Shown here: positions 1 through 5,704 of the stretch, piece after piece | Layout of the letters: each line of letters begins with the position of its first letter | Numbering within the stretch: the first letter of the stretch is position 1 | Assembly: GCA_024645155.1 (NCBI GenBank) | Contig: JAHEGF010000222.1 | Span: forward strand, 1 to 5,704 | Direction: 5' to 3' | DNA: 5,704 nt | Source of the DNA: Phyllobacteriaceae bacterium | Lineage (GTDB): Bacteria > Pseudomonadota > Alphaproteobacteria > Rhizobiales > Rhizobiaceae | Translations under genes and position numbers: made by a program | The notes under the pieces: model-generated | What the model was told of the DNA's origin: nothing | Databases searched by the model: none | The model's input: only the letters and a program-made list of their open reading frames with translations

Positions 1-1
1 C

Positions 2-142
2 CGCTACGCAGACTCGGAATTCCGCTATTCGGATCGTTCGGATGATTCTGCGGTCAACTCAATGATCCGCGATGTCCGGCTCAAGGAACGCGCTGTCAAG
101 GAAATCGAGGCGATGAAGAAAGACGGGCGGTGGAACGGGTGA
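2..142 (+). CDS. 3' end of an unidentified gene (46 codons, 5' truncated)
   Basis: An open frame enters from the left edge and ends at TGA 140-142. The visible tail is charged and probably helical: a Ser/Asp-rich stretch (YSDRSDDS) is followed by RDVRLKERAVKEIEAMKK and the C-terminal end DGRWNG. There is no membrane segment or recognisable motif in the 46 residues, so no function can be given. It lies 67 bp before the DUF6638-type gene on the same strand, and it may be the preceding member of the same operon. That it is coding is an inference from the open frame, its amino-acid composition and the ordered layout. It is too short for a family call. Confidence 0.55.
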   Translation, partial: RYADSEFRYSDRSDDSAVNSMIRDVRLKERAVKEIEAMKKDGRWNG

Positions 143-154
143 TGGAGACAATAC

Positions 155-204
155 ATGCCCCTTATCCGCCCTTCGGGCGCCTTCTCTGTGCAAACGGGGA
201 GAAG
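155..204. repeat. Short palindromic intergenic repeat (REP/RIME-like), two hairpins
   Basis: This stretch contains two adjacent inverted repeats. The first is CGCCC-TTC-GGGCG at 167-179 (5-bp stem, 3-nt loop). The second is CTTCTC at 181-186 pairing with GAGAAG at 199-204 (6 bp plus a possible U-G pair, 12-nt loop). The overall order (CCCCTTATCCGCCC, hairpin, CCTTCTC, CAAACGGGGAGAAG) matches my memory of a very abundant intergenic palindromic repeat of Rhizobiales, similar to REP or RIME elements. The left part of the second stem looks degenerate (CTGTG where the usual copy would have a C-run). Family membership is from memory and not from a search. The hairpins themselves are read directly. 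Confidence 0.55.
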
Positions 205-212
205 TACTGTTG
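196..212 (+). promoter_or_regulatory. Ribosome binding site and TTG start of the DUF6638-type gene
   Basis: GGGGAG at 196-201 is a strong Shine-Dalgarno, and eight bases separate it from the TTG at 210-212. It decides the start: there is no ATG or GTG in this frame between the preceding gene and the TTG, and the next internal Met is residue 97. The site is the right arm of the second repeat hairpin, so part of it (199-201) can pair with 184-186. Confidence 0.7.
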
Positions 213-1496
213 AAACGCCTGCGCGACAATGAACTGATCTTCGGGCGCCTGTTGAACGTGCAGGAACCGCACCTGATCGAGCGCTACAACAAGGCGCTGA
301 CGGCGTTCGGGCTGAAAAAGACCAGGCTGAAGTCGTTTGAGATCGACCGTACCGGCTATTCGCCGCAGATTGCAGACGAACTCGGCGACGAACTCTACCT
401 CGATCCCAACAAGGTCAACCGGCGTTTCATCATCCTGACGCCGGCGCAGGTGTCATTGCCGGTGGTTCACACGGCATTTTCCAACACGTCGCAACTGATG
501 CATGAATTTCTGACGCGCAATTCACGCGCGATCAATGCGCTGACGATCAAGGACGTGATCTATGGCGAGATAGAGGATTCGGTCTCCGAGGTCGAGGACA
601 TCGAGGATTTGCTGTCGATCAACCAGGTCGAGTTCAAGGTATTGTCCGGCGAGGACGTGCTCGGCAAGGCTGCCGAACTTCGCTCGCTCGTTGACCGTCT
701 GACCGACGACCCCGAGGCCTGGCACGACGATGCCATGCTCAACCGGATGGTGGAACTGGCAAAGGTGACCGGCGACATCCGCGAAAACTCGCTGGTGCCC
801 GACAAGGTCGTTTTTCGCCACAATGCCTACTGGACGACGCATTTTGGCGGGCTTTACGTCTTTGTCGATGAGGAGGTGACGACCGTCATCTGTGATCCCG
901 CAGCACCCGGTTTCCGCCGTTCGCGGCCATGGCAGGTCAGTTACCTTTCGATCCTGGATGCAGCGCGGGTGTTTGCTTTTCTCGCATCGACGCGGCGCAT
1001 TGAACTGCCGCGCGCATCGTGGATCGAGCAATCCGGTTATCTTGAACACCGTGCCGAAATGGTGGTGCGTTCGCTGCTGCATAAAGCCGAACCGAAGCGC
1101 GACCTCAATGACATCGACCGGGTGTGGCTACAGACCTGGATGCACAAGAATGCAAGTATGATCAATGCCGATGGCCGGTTCCCGTTTATCAATGCTGCGA
1201 AACGGGAACTGGCGCAAACCGGCCAGCTTGATCCATCCGAGTTGACCCCGCAGCAGCGTTTTCTTGTCGTGCGTGCCAAACCGGATCATCCCGATGCCTG
1301 GCTCACCAACCGTCTGATCTGCGAATTTGTGCCCGAGGATTTCGTGTCACGCTATGTTTTCAACAAGCAGGGCTTTTACGGCGAATACGGTTCCTACCTC
1401 GAACCCTGGCGGGAGCATGTTGTCGAGACACTCAAAACAACCTATCTGAAGGACAAAGCCGGTTTCCGTGAACGCCTTTACGGCCTTGCCGGCTAG
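210..1496 (+). CDS. Conserved uncharacterised cytoplasmic protein, DUF6638-type
   Basis: This 428-aa protein has no signal peptide or membrane segment, so it is probably cytoplasmic. Its sequence agrees with my memory of an alphaproteobacterial family annotated DUF6638, whose function is unknown. Recognisable stretches are the N-terminal ELIFGRLL (8-15), EPHLIERYNKAL (19-30), LPVVHTAFSNTSQLMHEF (83-100) and an acidic segment IEDSVSEVEDIEDLL (121-135). Further on are VVFRHNAYWTTHFGGLYVF (200-218), SYLSILDAARVFAFLAS (244-260) and a C-terminal KQGFYGEYGSYLEPW (386-400). I see no catalytic motif or nucleotide-binding loop. The TTG start is preferred because it has a well-placed Shine-Dalgarno and no alternative lies upstream. 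The stop is 24 bp before the DUF2333-type gene, which suggests co-transcription. The gene call is secure; the family name is from memory. Confidence 0.88.
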   Translation: MKRLRDNELIFGRLLNVQEPHLIERYNKALTAFGLKKTRLKSFEIDRTGYSPQIADELGDELYLDPNKVNRRFIILTPAQVSLPVVHTAFSNTSQLMHEFLTRNSRAINALTIKDVIYGEIEDSVSEVEDIEDLLSINQVEFKVLSGEDVLGKAAELRSLVDRLTDDPEAWHDDAMLNRMVELAKVTGDIRENSLVPDKVVFRHNAYWTTHFGGLYVFVDEEVTTVICDPAAPGFRRSRPWQVSYLSILDAARVFAFLASTRRIELPRASWIEQSGYLEHRAEMVVRSLLHKAEPKRDLNDIDRVWLQTWMHKNASMINADGRFPFINAAKRELAQTGQLDPSELTPQQRFLVVRAKPDHPDAWLTNRLICEFVPEDFVSRYVFNKQGFYGEYGSYLEPWREHVVETLKTTYLKDKAGFRERLYGLAG

Positions 1497-1520
1497 TATT
1501 CGAAAACAGGGAATCGTCCA

Positions 1521-2633
1521 ATGCTCGATCCGATCGTCAGTTTTTTTACCCGGATATTCCACTGGATCGGCTGGGCGATAGGCCAGGGCGTTGCGTGGCT
1601 GTTGTGGCCGTTTGTGGCGGCAGGCCAATGGTACACCCACCGCGGCTGGACCCTGAAACTGTCGGTAGGCACGATTCTCGTTGCGTTGCTTGTCGCCTAT
1701 GGATGGTTTTTTGCGCAAACCCAATTCTGGACCAATTTCGATCCCGACTATGTCAAGCGCTACAAATTTGAGACGGTGACTTCGGTACCCGGCGAACCGC
1801 TGTCGTCAGGCAATACGAATGTGTGCGGACAATCGTCGATCGTAAAGGTTGCAAGCGACCTTGTGGACTTCAACGTAGACCAGAACTCCTGGATACCATC
1901 GACACTGATGTCGAAAATGGGGCTGTTCGGGCTGCCATGGAAATACACCCCGTTCTTCGACAACAAGGCTGCGTTTCAGCTCGGCGTCAATGAAATCGTC
2001 CGGCGCACGGCGCTGGAACTGGTCGACCGGCTCGGCCGGGTGCGTGGAACATCACAGATCGACCAGAACCTGCAGAACGCCCGCCAGAACATCTATTACA
2101 CCGAGGATCTGTGGTATTTTTCCTTCGATCCGTTCGGACCGAAGTCGGCGACACCGACGTCCTACCGCTCGGCTGTTCGCAATCTTACGGACTTCAACAG
2201 CCGGCTAGCACGGTGCGATGCCACCTTTGATCCGCGTGCCGACAATTTGCTGAAATTTCTCGAACAAATGGCGAGCGCGATCGGCTCGACGTCCGATATC
2301 CTGCGCGACCGGATCGAGCAGAGCAATGCCGGGTGGTTCGATTTCAGGGCCGATGACCGGTTCTGGTTCGCCTATGGCCAGCTTTACGCATTGAACGGTG
2401 TCATGTCGGCGGCAAAGAACGATTTCGGCGACGTGGTGCGCGAGCGCAATCTCGGCAAGACCTGGAACCAGGCGACTGAACAGTTGCGTTCGGCACTCAA
2501 CATGCAGCCGCTGATCATATCAAACGGCAATGAATCCGCATTCATCATGCCGTCACATCTGGCCACGATGGGATTTTATCTGCTGCGCGTCCGTTCCAAC
2601 ATGACAGAAATGCGCGATATTCTCGACCGGTAG
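1521..2633 (+). CDS. DUF2333-type inner-membrane protein with periplasmic domain
   Basis: This 370-aa protein begins with a tryptophan-rich hydrophobic stretch (about 12-34) and then has a clear membrane helix (about 47-65: LSVGTILVALLVAYGWFFA). The loop between them carries H40, R41 and K46. By the positive-inside rule that loop is cytoplasmic and the large C-terminal part (66-370) is periplasmic. Motifs typical of the DUF2333 family as I know it are FFDNKAAFQLG (145-155), ELVDRLGRVRGTSQID (166-181), YRSAVRNLTDFNSRLARC (215-232) and FDPRADNLL (236-244). The function of the family is unknown. Only two cysteines are present, C102 and C232, both on the predicted periplasmic side. The ATG start is supported by AGGGA at 1508-1512 with eight bases of spacing. 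It sits 24 bp after the DUF6638-type gene and was probably co-transcribed with it. Confidence 0.9.
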   Translation: MLDPIVSFFTRIFHWIGWAIGQGVAWLLWPFVAAGQWYTHRGWTLKLSVGTILVALLVAYGWFFAQTQFWTNFDPDYVKRYKFETVTSVPGEPLSSGNTNVCGQSSIVKVASDLVDFNVDQNSWIPSTLMSKMGLFGLPWKYTPFFDNKAAFQLGVNEIVRRTALELVDRLGRVRGTSQIDQNLQNARQNIYYTEDLWYFSFDPFGPKSATPTSYRSAVRNLTDFNSRLARCDATFDPRADNLLKFLEQMASAIGSTSDILRDRIEQSNAGWFDFRADDRFWFAYGQLYALNGVMSAAKNDFGDVVRERNLGKTWNQATEQLRSALNMQPLIISNGNESAFIMPSHLATMGFYLLRVRSNMTEMRDILDR

Positions 2634-2687
2634 GCAGACCCTTCCCAGGCCTGCGATCCCGATTTCAGCGGCACATTTTCCCGCACT

Positions 2688-2718
2688 GTCGCAATTTTCA
2701 TATTTTGCGGCCTCTTTT
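2688..2718 (+). terminator. Possible weak terminator after the DUF2333-type gene
   Basis: GTCGCAA (2688-2694) can pair with TTGCGGC (2705-2711), including one G-U pair, around a 10-nt AT-rich loop. CTCTTTT follows at 2712-2718. The stem is short and the loop large, so it would be a poor intrinsic terminator. The position between two probable transcription units is the main argument in its favour. Confidence 0.3.
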
Positions 2719-2771
2719 GGATCGTGCAGTGTCATGCTTTTGGCTCTATGAACATTGTTTTGCAGACGTTT

Positions 2772-2788
2772 TGATTGCAGTTCAATCA
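2772..2788. promoter_or_regulatory. Perfect inverted repeat (possible operator) upstream of fhs
   Basis: TGATTG (2772-2777) and CAATCA (2783-2788) are exact reverse complements separated by five bases. The centre is about 30 bp before the ligase ATG, and the repeat ends nine bases before its Shine-Dalgarno. The size suits a dimeric repressor site or a small mRNA hairpin. I cannot name a regulator. Confidence 0.35.
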
Positions 2789-2810
2789 TGCAGGTTTGAG
2801 GTAGCTGATT

Positions 2811-4490
2811 ATGGCCGAAGTGAAATCCGACATCGAAATTGCACGTGCAGCCAAGAAAAAACCGATCATGGAGATCGGCAAAAGACTTGGCATACCCGAG
2901 GCGGAACTGCTGCCTTATGGCCACGACAAGGCGAAAGTGTCCGCCGACTTCATCCGTTCCGTTCAGGGCAAGAAGGACGGCAAGCTGATATTGGTCACCG
3001 CAATCAACCCGACGCCGGCCGGCGAAGGCAAGACAACCACCACGGTCGGCCTTGGCGACGGGCTGAACGCGATTGGAAAGAATGCCGCAATCTGCATTCG
3101 CGAGGCGTCGCTTGGGCCGTGTTTCGGTGTCAAGGGTGGTGCAGCGGGCGGTGGTTACGCCCAGGTCGTGCCGATGGAGGAAATGAACCTGCATTTCACC
3201 GGTGATTTTCATGCCATCACCTCGGCGCACAATCTGCTTGCGGCGATGATTGATAACCATATCTACTGGGGCAATTCGCTGGAAATCGACCAGCGCCGCG
3301 TTGCGTGGCGGCGTGTCATGGACATGAATGACCGGGCCTTGCGCGAAATCGTTTGCTCGCTTGGCGGTGTGGCCAACGGGTTTCCGCGCGAATCCGGTTT
3401 TGATATCACCGTTGCTTCGGAAGTGATGGCGATATTGTGCCTGTCGCTTGACCTGAAGGACCTGGAAAAACGTCTTGGCGACATCATCATCGGCTACAAA
3501 CGCGACAAGTCGCCGGTCTATTGCCGTGATATCAAGGCTGATGGTGCGATGGCGGTGCTGCTCAAGGATGCCATGCAGCCCAACCTGGTGCAGACACTGG
3601 AAAACAATCCGGCCTTTGTGCATGGCGGGCCGTTTGCCAATATCGCCCATGGCTGCAATTCGGTCGTCGCGACAAAAACCGCACTCAAGCTGGCAGATTA
3701 CGTGGTCACCGAAGCGGGTTTCGGCGCCGATCTCGGCGCGGAAAAATTCTACAATATCAAATGCCGCAAGGCCGGCCTGAAGCCGGCAGCAACGGTCATT
3801 GTCGCGACCGTTCGTGCGATGAAGATGAATGGCGGCGTAAAAAAGGAAGACCTTGGCGCCGAAAATGTTGCGGCGGTGAAAAAGGGATGCGCCAATCTTG
3901 GCCGCCATATCGAGAACGTCAAGCAATTCGGTGTGCCGGCGGTTGTCGCGATCAACCATTTCATCAGCGATACGGACGCCGAAATCCAGGCGGTCAAGGA
4001 TTACGTGGCATCGCAGGGTTCGGAAGCGATCCTGTGTACGCACTGGGCGAACGGATCGAAGGGGATCGAAGAACTGGCAACGCGGGTCGCGCAAATCGCC
4101 GACGGAGATCTATCGCAGTTTGCGCCGCTTTACGCCGATGACATGCCGTTGTTTGAGAAAATCGAAACCGTGGCCAAACGCATTTACCGGGCCGAGGAGG
4201 TCATCGCAGACAAGTCGGTTCGCGACCAGTTGCGGCAGTGGGAAGAGCAGGGTTACGGCAATCTTCCGGTCTGCATGGCTAAAACGCAGTACTCGTTTTC
4301 CACCGATCCGAACCTGCGCGGCGCGCCAAACGGCCACACCGTACCTGTGCGCGAAGTGCGGCTGTCGGCGGGCGCGGGTTTTATTGTTGTTATCACCGGT
4401 CAGATCATGACCATGCCCGGCCTGCCGCGCACGCCATCGTCAGAGAAGATTTTTCTGAACGATGACGGTCTCATCGAAGGGCTGTTCTAG
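2811..4490 (+). CDS. fhs: Formate--tetrahydrofolate ligase (10-formyl-THF synthetase, EC 6.3.4.3)
   Basis: This cytoplasmic enzyme joins formate to tetrahydrofolate using ATP, giving 10-formyl-tetrahydrofolate for purine, formyl-Met-tRNA and serine-linked one-carbon metabolism. In methylotrophs the same enzyme is called FtfL. At 559 aa it is of normal length for the family. Visible motifs are the P-loop TPAGEGKTTTT (68-78, Lys74), R97 in IREASLGPCF, the glycine-rich family signature GVKGGAAGGGY (106-116) followed by AQVVPMEEMNLHFTGD (117-132), and the second family signature around VATVRAMKMNGG (331-342). The C-terminal block includes GQIMTMPGLPRTPS. Lys74 and Arg97 carry the numbers I recall for ATP and formyl-phosphate contacts in the Moorella enzyme. 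The ATG has GAGGT eight bases upstream. No folD, fchA or formate dehydrogenase gene is adjacent in the window, and the gene looks monocistronic. Nothing in it is truncated or abnormal. Confidence 0.98.
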   Translation: MAEVKSDIEIARAAKKKPIMEIGKRLGIPEAELLPYGHDKAKVSADFIRSVQGKKDGKLILVTAINPTPAGEGKTTTTVGLGDGLNAIGKNAAICIREASLGPCFGVKGGAAGGGYAQVVPMEEMNLHFTGDFHAITSAHNLLAAMIDNHIYWGNSLEIDQRRVAWRRVMDMNDRALREIVCSLGGVANGFPRESGFDITVASEVMAILCLSLDLKDLEKRLGDIIIGYKRDKSPVYCRDIKADGAMAVLLKDAMQPNLVQTLENNPAFVHGGPFANIAHGCNSVVATKTALKLADYVVTEAGFGADLGAEKFYNIKCRKAGLKPAATVIVATVRAMKMNGGVKKEDLGAENVAAVKKGCANLGRHIENVKQFGVPAVVAINHFISDTDAEIQAVKDYVASQGSEAILCTHWANGSKGIEELATRVAQIADGDLSQFAPLYADDMPLFEKIETVAKRIYRAEEVIADKSVRDQLRQWEEQGYGNLPVCMAKTQYSFSTDPNLRGAPNGHTVPVREVRLSAGAGFIVVITGQIMTMPGLPRTPSSEKIFLNDDGLIEGLF

Positions 4491-4528
4491 AAGTCCGGCA
4501 TTCGCCGCGGAAAACAGGCCTATTATTT
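4482..4528 (+). terminator. Possible imperfect terminator between convergent fhs and protease genes
   Basis: Around the fhs stop, CTGTT (4482-4486) can pair with AACAG (4513-4517). Inside it, TCCGGC (4494-4499) pairs with GCC (4504-4506) and GGA (4509-4511) around an ATTC loop. A T-rich but interrupted stretch, TATTATTT (4521-4528), follows. The stem has an internal loop and bulges, so this is only a candidate. Its place between two convergent genes with a 32-bp gap makes it sensible. Confidence 0.3.
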
Positions 4529-5470
4529 GGGACACTGTTCGGGACTAGCCATACAGGTGTTGATCCATTCGCCATAGTTTGCGACGCGCGAATAAACGCC
4601 GGGTTTGCGTGGCCTTGCGCAGCCTTCGCCCCAACTGACAATACCGGCCTGATAGGGGGTATTCTGCAACCGGCCGGTCAGAGGTCCACCGGAGTCGCCC
4701 TGGCACGAATCCTGTCCACCCGACAGGAATCCTGCGCAGATCATGTTGTCCGTGATCTGCCCGTCATAGGACAGTCCGGCATTGCAATCGTCGCGCAGTA
4801 CGGGAGGAACCTCGACAAAGCGCAGTGTCCTGGTGGTATCGCCTCCTTCGCCGGTGGCGCCCCAGCCACTGACCGTGAGCAGAGCTTCAGGTGCCAATAG
4901 TGCATCCTCGTTGTCCGTGGTTGCCAGCGCAACGGGTTGCGGCGTCGGTGCTGCTGCATCAATCAGGAGCGGTTCGAACAGTTCAAGAAGCGCGATGTCA
5001 TTGTCAAAGGTCTGGTTGTTGTAGCGCTCGCTCATGTAGAGGATCCGTTTGACGTTGCGCCGCTGGCTGTCACCATTGCCGAGGTTGTTGGTGCCGGCGG
5101 TAATTACCACGAGGTGCGGGTCCAGGCCCTCGATGCAGTGTGCGGCGGTCAATATCCAGGCTGCGTCAATGACGCTGCCTCCGCAGAAATGGGCATTTCC
5201 GGCATCAGCTATCCATGACACTCCGAGCGAAACCTGCCAGGGGTAGGCGGCATCCGGGGCCGGTTGACCGCCGACGATTTTCGGAAGGATCTTGTCGAGA
5301 TAGCGTTTGACCGTGTCCTGGTAGGGCGCCGGGCCATTGCGCAACATGGCATCGGTTTCGAGTGTCTGACCGACGGCACCCGATACGGCCAGCAGGCATG
5401 ATGCAGCAGCGATAACCGGCATGGCGATCATGCGGTATGATCTTCCCGGTCCGGATTGTTTTTCATGCAT
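4523..5470 (-). CDS. Secreted trypsin-like serine protease zymogen (peptidase family S1)
   Basis: This is a 315-aa pre-pro-protease of the chymotrypsin fold. An N-terminal signal sequence (basic residues up to R13, hydrophobic core about 14-33, likely cut near Gly34-Gln35) is followed by a propeptide of about 30 residues. The activation site is LPK-IVGG, with K64 before I65. The triad is H111 (TAAHC), D158 (DNDIALL) and S260 (GDSGGP). D254, six residues before the serine, with G281 and G291 lining the pocket, predicts cleavage after Arg or Lys. Cysteine pairs equivalent to 42-58, 168-182 and 191-220 of chymotrypsin are present as C96-C112, C229-C245 and C256-C284. C306 and C313 could form one more at the C terminus. 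The ATG at 5470 has AGGGAG nine bases upstream. A second ATG at codon 14 also has a fair GGGAAG and would give a shorter signal peptide. The substrate is unknown; the protein probably acts in the periplasm or outside the cell. Confidence 0.95.
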   Translation of the reverse strand: MHEKQSGPGRSYRMIAMPVIAAASCLLAVSGAVGQTLETDAMLRNGPAPYQDTVKRYLDKILPKIVGGQPAPDAAYPWQVSLGVSWIADAGNAHFCGGSVIDAAWILTAAHCIEGLDPHLVVITAGTNNLGNGDSQRRNVKRILYMSERYNNQTFDNDIALLELFEPLLIDAAAPTPQPVALATTDNEDALLAPEALLTVSGWGATGEGGDTTRTLRFVEVPPVLRDDCNAGLSYDGQITDNMICAGFLSGGQDSCQGDSGGPLTGRLQNTPYQAGIVSWGEGCARPRKPGVYSRVANYGEWINTCMASPEQCPK

Positions 5471-5479
5471 GGTTACTGT

Positions 5480-5485
5480 CTCCCT
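5480..5485 (-). promoter_or_regulatory. Ribosome binding site of the trypsin-like protease
   Basis: Read on the minus strand this is AGGGAG, nine bases before the ATG at 5470. It favours the first ATG over the second in-frame ATG at 5431. It overlaps the edge of an 8-bp palindrome CTGATCAG (5484-5491), for which I assign no role. Confidence 0.6.
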
Positions 5486-5518
5486 GATCAGATGAATGCC
5501 AAGCCCGCGCCTATCGCC

Positions 5519-5704
5519 CTAGTATCCGAAAAACCGCAGCCTGACGCCGTCACCGGTATAGTCCGGAGCCCCTTCAACGGCGGTGATGCGCTTGCTGTCT
5601 ATACCGGCCTTGGTCAACAGCAACCGCGTATTGGCGAGTTGTGCGAGCCGCGCATCGGCCTCTTCATTGTCGGAAGTTTCGGCCGTCGCCATCGATACCC
5701 AGGT
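5519..5704 (-). CDS. 3' end of an unidentified gene, possibly OmpA-like (61 codons, 5' truncated)
   Basis: An open frame enters from the right edge on the minus strand and stops at TAG (5521-5519). The tail reads as a short strand (TWVSMA), an acidic linker (TSDNEEAD), a helix (ARLAQLANTRLLLTKAGI), and then DSKRITAVEGAPDYTGDG ending in VRLRFFGY. A helix of the type 'LA..R...L...GID..RI' followed by a strand resembles the second half of OmpA/MotB-type peptidoglycan-binding domains, but the key Asp and Arg contacts are not visible in this fragment. The family is therefore a weak guess. The stop lies 48 bp upstream of the protease ATG on the same strand, so the two may be co-transcribed. I see no strong hairpin in that gap. 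Confidence 0.6.
   Translation of the reverse strand, partial: TWVSMATAETSDNEEADARLAQLANTRLLLTKAGIDSKRITAVEGAPDYTGDGVRLRFFGY

Larger units (their letters stand above)
2634..2810 (+). other. Intergenic region upstream of the formate--THF ligase gene
   Basis: This is the longest gap in the window, with no plausible gene. It holds a weak terminator-like hairpin (2688-2718), four copies of TGCAG (2725, 2761, 2776, 2789), a perfect inverted repeat (2772-2788) and the ligase Shine-Dalgarno GAGGT (2798-2802). The ligase promoter probably lies here, but I could not find a -35/-10 pair with acceptable spacing. I recognise no riboswitch. Confidence 0.5.

Noticed and set aside
522..1082. A 186-codon open frame on the minus strand inside the DUF6638-type gene.
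   Set aside because: It has the same codon-aligned antisense register as the fhs shadow, explained by avoidance of TTA, CTA and TCA in the sense gene. It shows no domain.
1511..1515. A GANTC (CcrM methylation) site, GAATC, overlapping the Shine-Dalgarno of the DUF2333-type gene.
   Set aside because: Single GANTC sites occur often by chance (another is at 11-15 and another at 43-47). One copy at a translation signal inside an operon is not evidence of methylation control.
2717..2752. TTGGAT (2717-2722) and TATGAA (2747-2752) as a -35/-10 promoter for fhs.
   Set aside because: The spacer is 24 bp, well beyond the usual 16-19 bp, and no better pair was found nearby.
2553..4094. A 513-codon open frame on the minus strand, antisense to fhs and running through the intergenic region.
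   Set aside because: Its codons are exact reverse complements of the fhs codons, so a stop would need TTA, CTA or TCA in fhs, which are avoided in this GC-rich genome. It has no recognisable domain and a His/Arg/Asp-rich composition typical of shadow frames, while fhs is unmistakable.
4937..5218. A 93-codon plus-strand open frame opposite the trypsin-like protease.
   Set aside because: The minus-strand frame encodes a full set of protease motifs across the same bases. The plus-strand frame has no motif of its own, so I read it as a shadow.
5484..5491. An 8-bp palindrome CTGATCAG next to the protease ribosome binding site.
   Set aside because: It is too short and lacks a spacer or a second copy. 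It is most likely chance, so it is not called as an operator.

Overview
This window looks like chromosomal DNA from an alphaproteobacterium, most likely of the order Hyphomicrobiales (Rhizobiales). The evidence is moderately GC-rich coding sequence that avoids TTA, CTA and TCA codons, two uncharacterised protein families that I associate with rhizobia and relatives, and a short palindromic intergenic repeat of a type common in Rhizobiales genomes. The genus cannot be fixed from the sequence alone.

Layout on the plus strand: (i) the last 46 codons of an unidentified gene (2-142); (ii) a 67-bp gap holding a two-hairpin repeat whose right arm also forms the Shine-Dalgarno of the next gene; (iii) a 428-aa cytoplasmic protein of the DUF6638 type starting at TTG (210-1496); (iv) after 24 bp, a 370-aa DUF2333-type inner-membrane protein (1521-2633); (v) a 177-bp intergenic region with a possible weak terminator and a perfect 6-5-6 inverted repeat; (vi) formate--tetrahydrofolate ligase (2811-4490).

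Layout on the minus strand: a secreted trypsin-like serine protease zymogen (5470-4523) converges on the ligase gene with 32 bp between the stop codons. Upstream of it, 48 bp away and on the same strand, is the 3' end of another gene (5704-5519), perhaps of OmpA-like type.

Functionally there are three blocks. The first is a probable operon of unknown role pairing a soluble protein with a membrane-anchored periplasmic protein. The second is a stand-alone one-carbon enzyme making 10-formyl-tetrahydrofolate. The third is an envelope or secretion block with the protease. I see no tRNA, rRNA, CRISPR array, insertion sequence or phage gene. The parts most worth a second look are the repeat-derived translation signal, the unknown operon and the possibly self-activating trypsin.
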